A DNA stretch of 64,000 nt from Clostridium felsineum DSM 794 (GTDB lineage: Bacteria > Bacillota > Clostridia > Clostridiales > Clostridiaceae). The DNA lies in the NCBI RefSeq assembly GCF_002006355.2, contig NZ_CP096980.1, forward strand, positions 1,798,001 to 1,862,000, written 5' to 3'. This document shows, piece after piece, positions 62,091-64,000 of this stretch (positions within the stretch are counted from its first letter, which is position 1; each line of letters starts with the position of its first letter). Made by a program: the position numbers and the translations under genes. A model generated the notes under the pieces. That model saw only the letters and a program-made list of their open reading frames with translations. It was not told the origin of the DNA and did not search any database.

Positions 62091-62096
62091 AAATGA

Positions 62097-62287
62097 ATAA
62101 TTTCTGAAGTATTTGTTAAGCTCTTATTTTGAACCTACAGTTCAAACAAGGGAGTTCGATATTTAGATGATTATATGCGCTTCAAGTGAATCCTTTTACG
62201 GTATTGAATGAGATAGAGGCATCTGTGAGGACACCCACCTATCAGATAGATAGGTGTCAAAATTAGGGCAGCGGTATTTTGGATTTC
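62097..62287 (+). ncRNA. ssrS: Probable 6S RNA
   Basis: About 190 bases of structured, non-coding RNA between the tRNA and a terminator. The ends form an 11-bp closing stem (TCTGAAGTATT at 62103-62113 with GGTATTTTGGA at 62273-62283, G-U pairs included). The 3' half contains the ACACCCACCT-AGGTGT hairpin (62231-62257) that I associate with clostridial 6S RNA. 6S RNA mimics an open promoter and binds RNA polymerase in stationary phase. A covariance-model search would decide. Confidence 0.68.
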
Positions 62288-62300
62288 CATTTGAATGTAT

Positions 62301-62326
62301 AGAGAGACTTAGGTCTCTCTTTTTAT
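62301..62326 (+). terminator. Terminator of the tRNA/6S unit
   Basis: AGAGAGAC and GTCTCTCT pair around a four-base loop, followed by T4-A-T4. Confidence 0.9.
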
Positions 62327-62466
62327 TTTACGTAATATTTGATAAAAAATCACTTAATAAAAGGACTTTTGTTATTTAATGAGAATTATTTGAAGGTTAA
62401 AGTTCTATTAAAATAAAAAAATAAATATCTATATAATAAATAGTTTATAGGAGAGGGGATTCTGCC

Positions 62467-62775
62467 TTGAAAAACGTTTATGATTACGGAATATATGCTG
62501 TTCATTATGACAAGAATGATAAAAGTAATATTATACAATTTACTAAAGTTTGCTTTATAAAAAATAATAATGTAAGTATGCCGATTGAATTTTCAAGAGA
62601 TTTTTTAATTGCTGATATAGAGGACGGAAATAAATATTATACTATGTATAAGAAAAATAATAGGTGGGAAAAGAAGGAATGTGTAAATATTAAGTATATA
62701 AATGGAAATCCTTATGTAAAAATAAACTTAAATAATCTAGAGAGCGATGAATTAGGGGAACTGCCGGAATACTGA
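62467..62775 (+). CDS. Hypothetical protein (DUF3892-like)
   Basis: A 102-residue soluble protein. The pattern YAVHYDKNDKSNIIQFTKV, then SRDFLIADIEDGNKYYTMYK, resembles DUF3892 domains. The function is unknown. The TTG start follows GGAGAGGGG. It has no apparent partner; the next gene has its own riboswitch leader. Confidence 0.55.
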   Translation: MKNVYDYGIYAVHYDKNDKSNIIQFTKVCFIKNNNVSMPIEFSRDFLIADIEDGNKYYTMYKKNNRWEKKECVNIKYINGNPYVKINLNNLESDELGELPEY

Positions 62776-62881
62776 TAATAACGTTTACAATGGTTTTGGT
62801 TATACAATTATAAACTAGGCAGTGTGAAAATAAATATTCCTTAGTTGCCATAAATTTTGCATAGATTAGTCATATTTTATT

Positions 62882-62890
62882 TGCTAGAAT
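62882..62890 (+). promoter_or_regulatory. Candidate promoter of the wall hydrolase leader
   Basis: Extended -10 TGCTAGAAT at 62882-62890 lies just before the leader hairpin. No good -35 is present at the right distance. Confidence 0.35.
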
Positions 62891-62897
62891 GTTAGCC

Positions 62898-62937
62898 ATA
62901 GGGTTTCTGAATCAATTAATTGAATTAGGAACCCTAT
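62898..62937 (+). other. 40-base near-perfect leader hairpin
   Basis: The arms 62898-62916 and 62919-62937 pair at all but one position. It lies five bases before the c-di-AMP aptamer, with no T-run. It may protect the 5' end of the leader. Confidence 0.65.
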
Positions 62938-62942
62938 AAAAT

Positions 62943-63053
62943 TGCCGAATCTTAAGTTTTTAAGTACGGGGGAACACATTGTGGGTGAATCTTACAAGTA
63001 TATATGTAAGTAGGGTGCCTTCAACCCGAATCCGTAAGCTAACCTCGGAGGCA
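62943..63053 (+). promoter_or_regulatory. c-di-AMP (ydaO-yuaA) riboswitch aptamer
   Basis: TGCC at 62943-62946 pairs with GGCA at 63050-63053 as P1. The conserved blocks TGCCGAATCTT, GGGGGAAC, GGGTGAATC, TAGGGTGCCTTCAACCCG, AATCCGTAAGCTAACCTCG are those of the ydaO class. The class senses c-di-AMP and usually turns genes off. The ribosome site (GAAGGGAG, 63060-63067) follows seven bases after P1 with no terminator between, so control of translation is likely here. Confidence 0.92.
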
Positions 63054-63072
63054 TTAGTAGAAGGGAGAAAAT

Positions 63073-63828
63073 ATGATAAAATCTAAATTTAAATTTTTGT
63101 TTTTTGCAGCAATTTTAGCTTTTGGTGGAATGGGAAAAAGTGTTGTACAAGCTGCTACTTATAGTGTAAAAAGTGGAGATACACTTTATAGTATAAGCAG
63201 AAACTATGGTACTAACTATAATTATCTTATAGCTGCTAATAGGTTGCAAAGCAATGCAATTTATGTAGGACAGAAACTTCAAGTTCCAGACGTAAAGTAT
63301 ACAGTAAAAAGTGGAGATACGCTATATCTTATTTCTAAAAAGTTTGGAGTATCTTTTAATGATATAAAACTTGCTAATAATATATGGAATAATTCCCTTA
63401 AGATAGGACAAGTTATAGTGATTCCTGTTATCACAACTACAGCACCTAGTTATGTGATTTCTTGTACAAGCTCGGAAGTTGACTTGTTAGCAAGACTTAT
63501 AAATGCAGAAGCTGGAGGGGAAAGTTACAATTCGATGGTTGCAGTAGGAGCTGTAATCGTAAATAGAGTTCAAAGTGGTACTTTTCCGAATACGATTACA
63601 AATGTAATATATCAGGTATCTAATGGATATTATCAGTTTACACCTGTTTTGAATGGAACTATAAATAAAAGTGCGACTGCGGCATCTTTAAATGCGGCAA
63701 AAGAAGCTCTTCGTGGAGTAGATCCTACAAAAGGAGCTTTGTATTTTTATGATAATACGGTAACTAATACGTGGCTTACTTCAAAGCCTGTATCACTTGT
63801 GTCTGGAAAATTAATTTTTGCATACTAG
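63073..63828 (+). CDS. Secreted LysM / SleB-type cell wall hydrolase
   Basis: A 251-residue exported protein. A signal peptide (1-28) is followed by two LysM peptidoglycan-binding domains (about 29-72 and 75-119) and a Hydrolase_2 (SleB/CwlJ) catalytic domain from about 133. That domain shows ARLINAEAGGESYNSMVAVG with the likely catalytic Glu146, and ALYFYDN. Such enzymes lyse cortex or vegetative peptidoglycan. Riboswitch control by c-di-AMP, a signal of wall and osmotic state, fits known wall-hydrolase regulation. Confidence 0.92.
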   Translation: MIKSKFKFLFFAAILAFGGMGKSVVQAATYSVKSGDTLYSISRNYGTNYNYLIAANRLQSNAIYVGQKLQVPDVKYTVKSGDTLYLISKKFGVSFNDIKLANNIWNNSLKIGQVIVIPVITTTAPSYVISCTSSEVDLLARLINAEAGGESYNSMVAVGAVIVNRVQSGTFPNTITNVIYQVSNGYYQFTPVLNGTINKSATAASLNAAKEALRGVDPTKGALYFYDNTVTNTWLTSKPVSLVSGKLIFAY

Positions 63829-63835
63829 TGAATAA

Positions 63836-63871
63836 TTTAAAGGGGCTCTAAAAGGAGTCCCTTTAAATTTG
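63836..63871 (+). terminator. Terminator of the wall hydrolase gene
   Basis: TTTAAAGGGGCTC pairs with GAGTCCCTTTAAA with one G-U. The remaining 129 bases to the window end show no gene. Confidence 0.8.
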
Positions 63872-64000
63872 TTTTATAATTAAAAAAATATTTTTTGTTA
63901 TAATAAATATAAGAATGAATGTAATAGAATTAGCTAATGATATATATAAACTATAATAATTTTTATAAAACTGACGATATATATATAGAATACAATTTAG

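Noticed and set aside
61840..62091. 83-codon frame on the - strand
   Set aside because: It runs through the tRNA-Leu gene and has no coding features.
1..64000. CRISPR array, insertion sequence, integrase or phage genes
   Set aside because: No regularly spaced repeats and no transposase, integrase or phage structural gene were seen on either strand; the duplications at the left end carry no such genes.

Overview
The window is low-GC Clostridium DNA. Support comes from AT-rich codon use, frequent TTG and GTG starts behind strong AGGAGG sites, and the order glpX-hprK-formyl-THF cyclo-ligase. From memory this order matches the Clostridium acetobutylicum neighbourhood; the pectate lyase and plant glycan genes would suit its pectin-degrading relatives. 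The species is an inference.

Left part (1-9.4 kb): duplicated, partly decayed redox and stress genes. A MerR regulator plus ferredoxin-nitroreductase unit occurs twice, about 5.85 kb apart; the first copy is dead and the second intact. Between them lie an Rrf2 repressor, fragments of a second Rrf2 gene and of an Old Yellow Enzyme (OYE) gene, and two tandem full-length OYE genes. A 19-bp operator, TGTAAC-N7-GTTACA, recurs beside the Rrf2 and OYE genes. A TetR pseudogene and hemB follow.

9.4-14 kb: small immunity-like genes (DUF5071, YcxB-like, a two-repeat lipobox-free anchored protein), many frameshifted or reduced to tails. Several have a good ribosome binding site followed by ATT or ATA instead of ATG.

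14-25 kb: a secreted GH5 glucanase with an inserted CBM32, a chemoreceptor, a PPC-like secreted protein, an internalin-type LRR protein, an MFS transporter, and HEAT and TPR proteins.

25-34 kb: a ROK regulator with a TSUP exporter pair, a catabolite-controlled beta-glucoside PTS with a DUF4038 glycosidase, a ClpP paralogue, a YdjM-like protein and a secreted PL9-like pectate lyase.

34.4-47.7 kb: a nine-gene operon with a sugar-binding lipoprotein, GH95, DUF624, GH1, GH31, GH42, a ROK sugar kinase and two ABC permeases. The four hydrolases match the four linkages of fucosylated xyloglucan oligosaccharides. The GH1 enzyme carries the phosphate-binding triad of 6-phospho-glycosidases and the ROK kinase lacks the usual zinc motif, so I propose that the imported core is phosphorylated by the kinase and then split by GH1.

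47.8-64 kb: conserved core: glpX, hprK, cyclo-ligase, M18 aminopeptidase, PHP esterase, CDF transporter, two DUF445 proteins, polA, coaE, a lytic transglycosylase, tRNA-Leu(GAG), a probable 6S RNA, and a LysM-SleB wall hydrolase under a c-di-AMP (ydaO) riboswitch. HprK and the two cre-like sites at the PTS link carbon control across the window.
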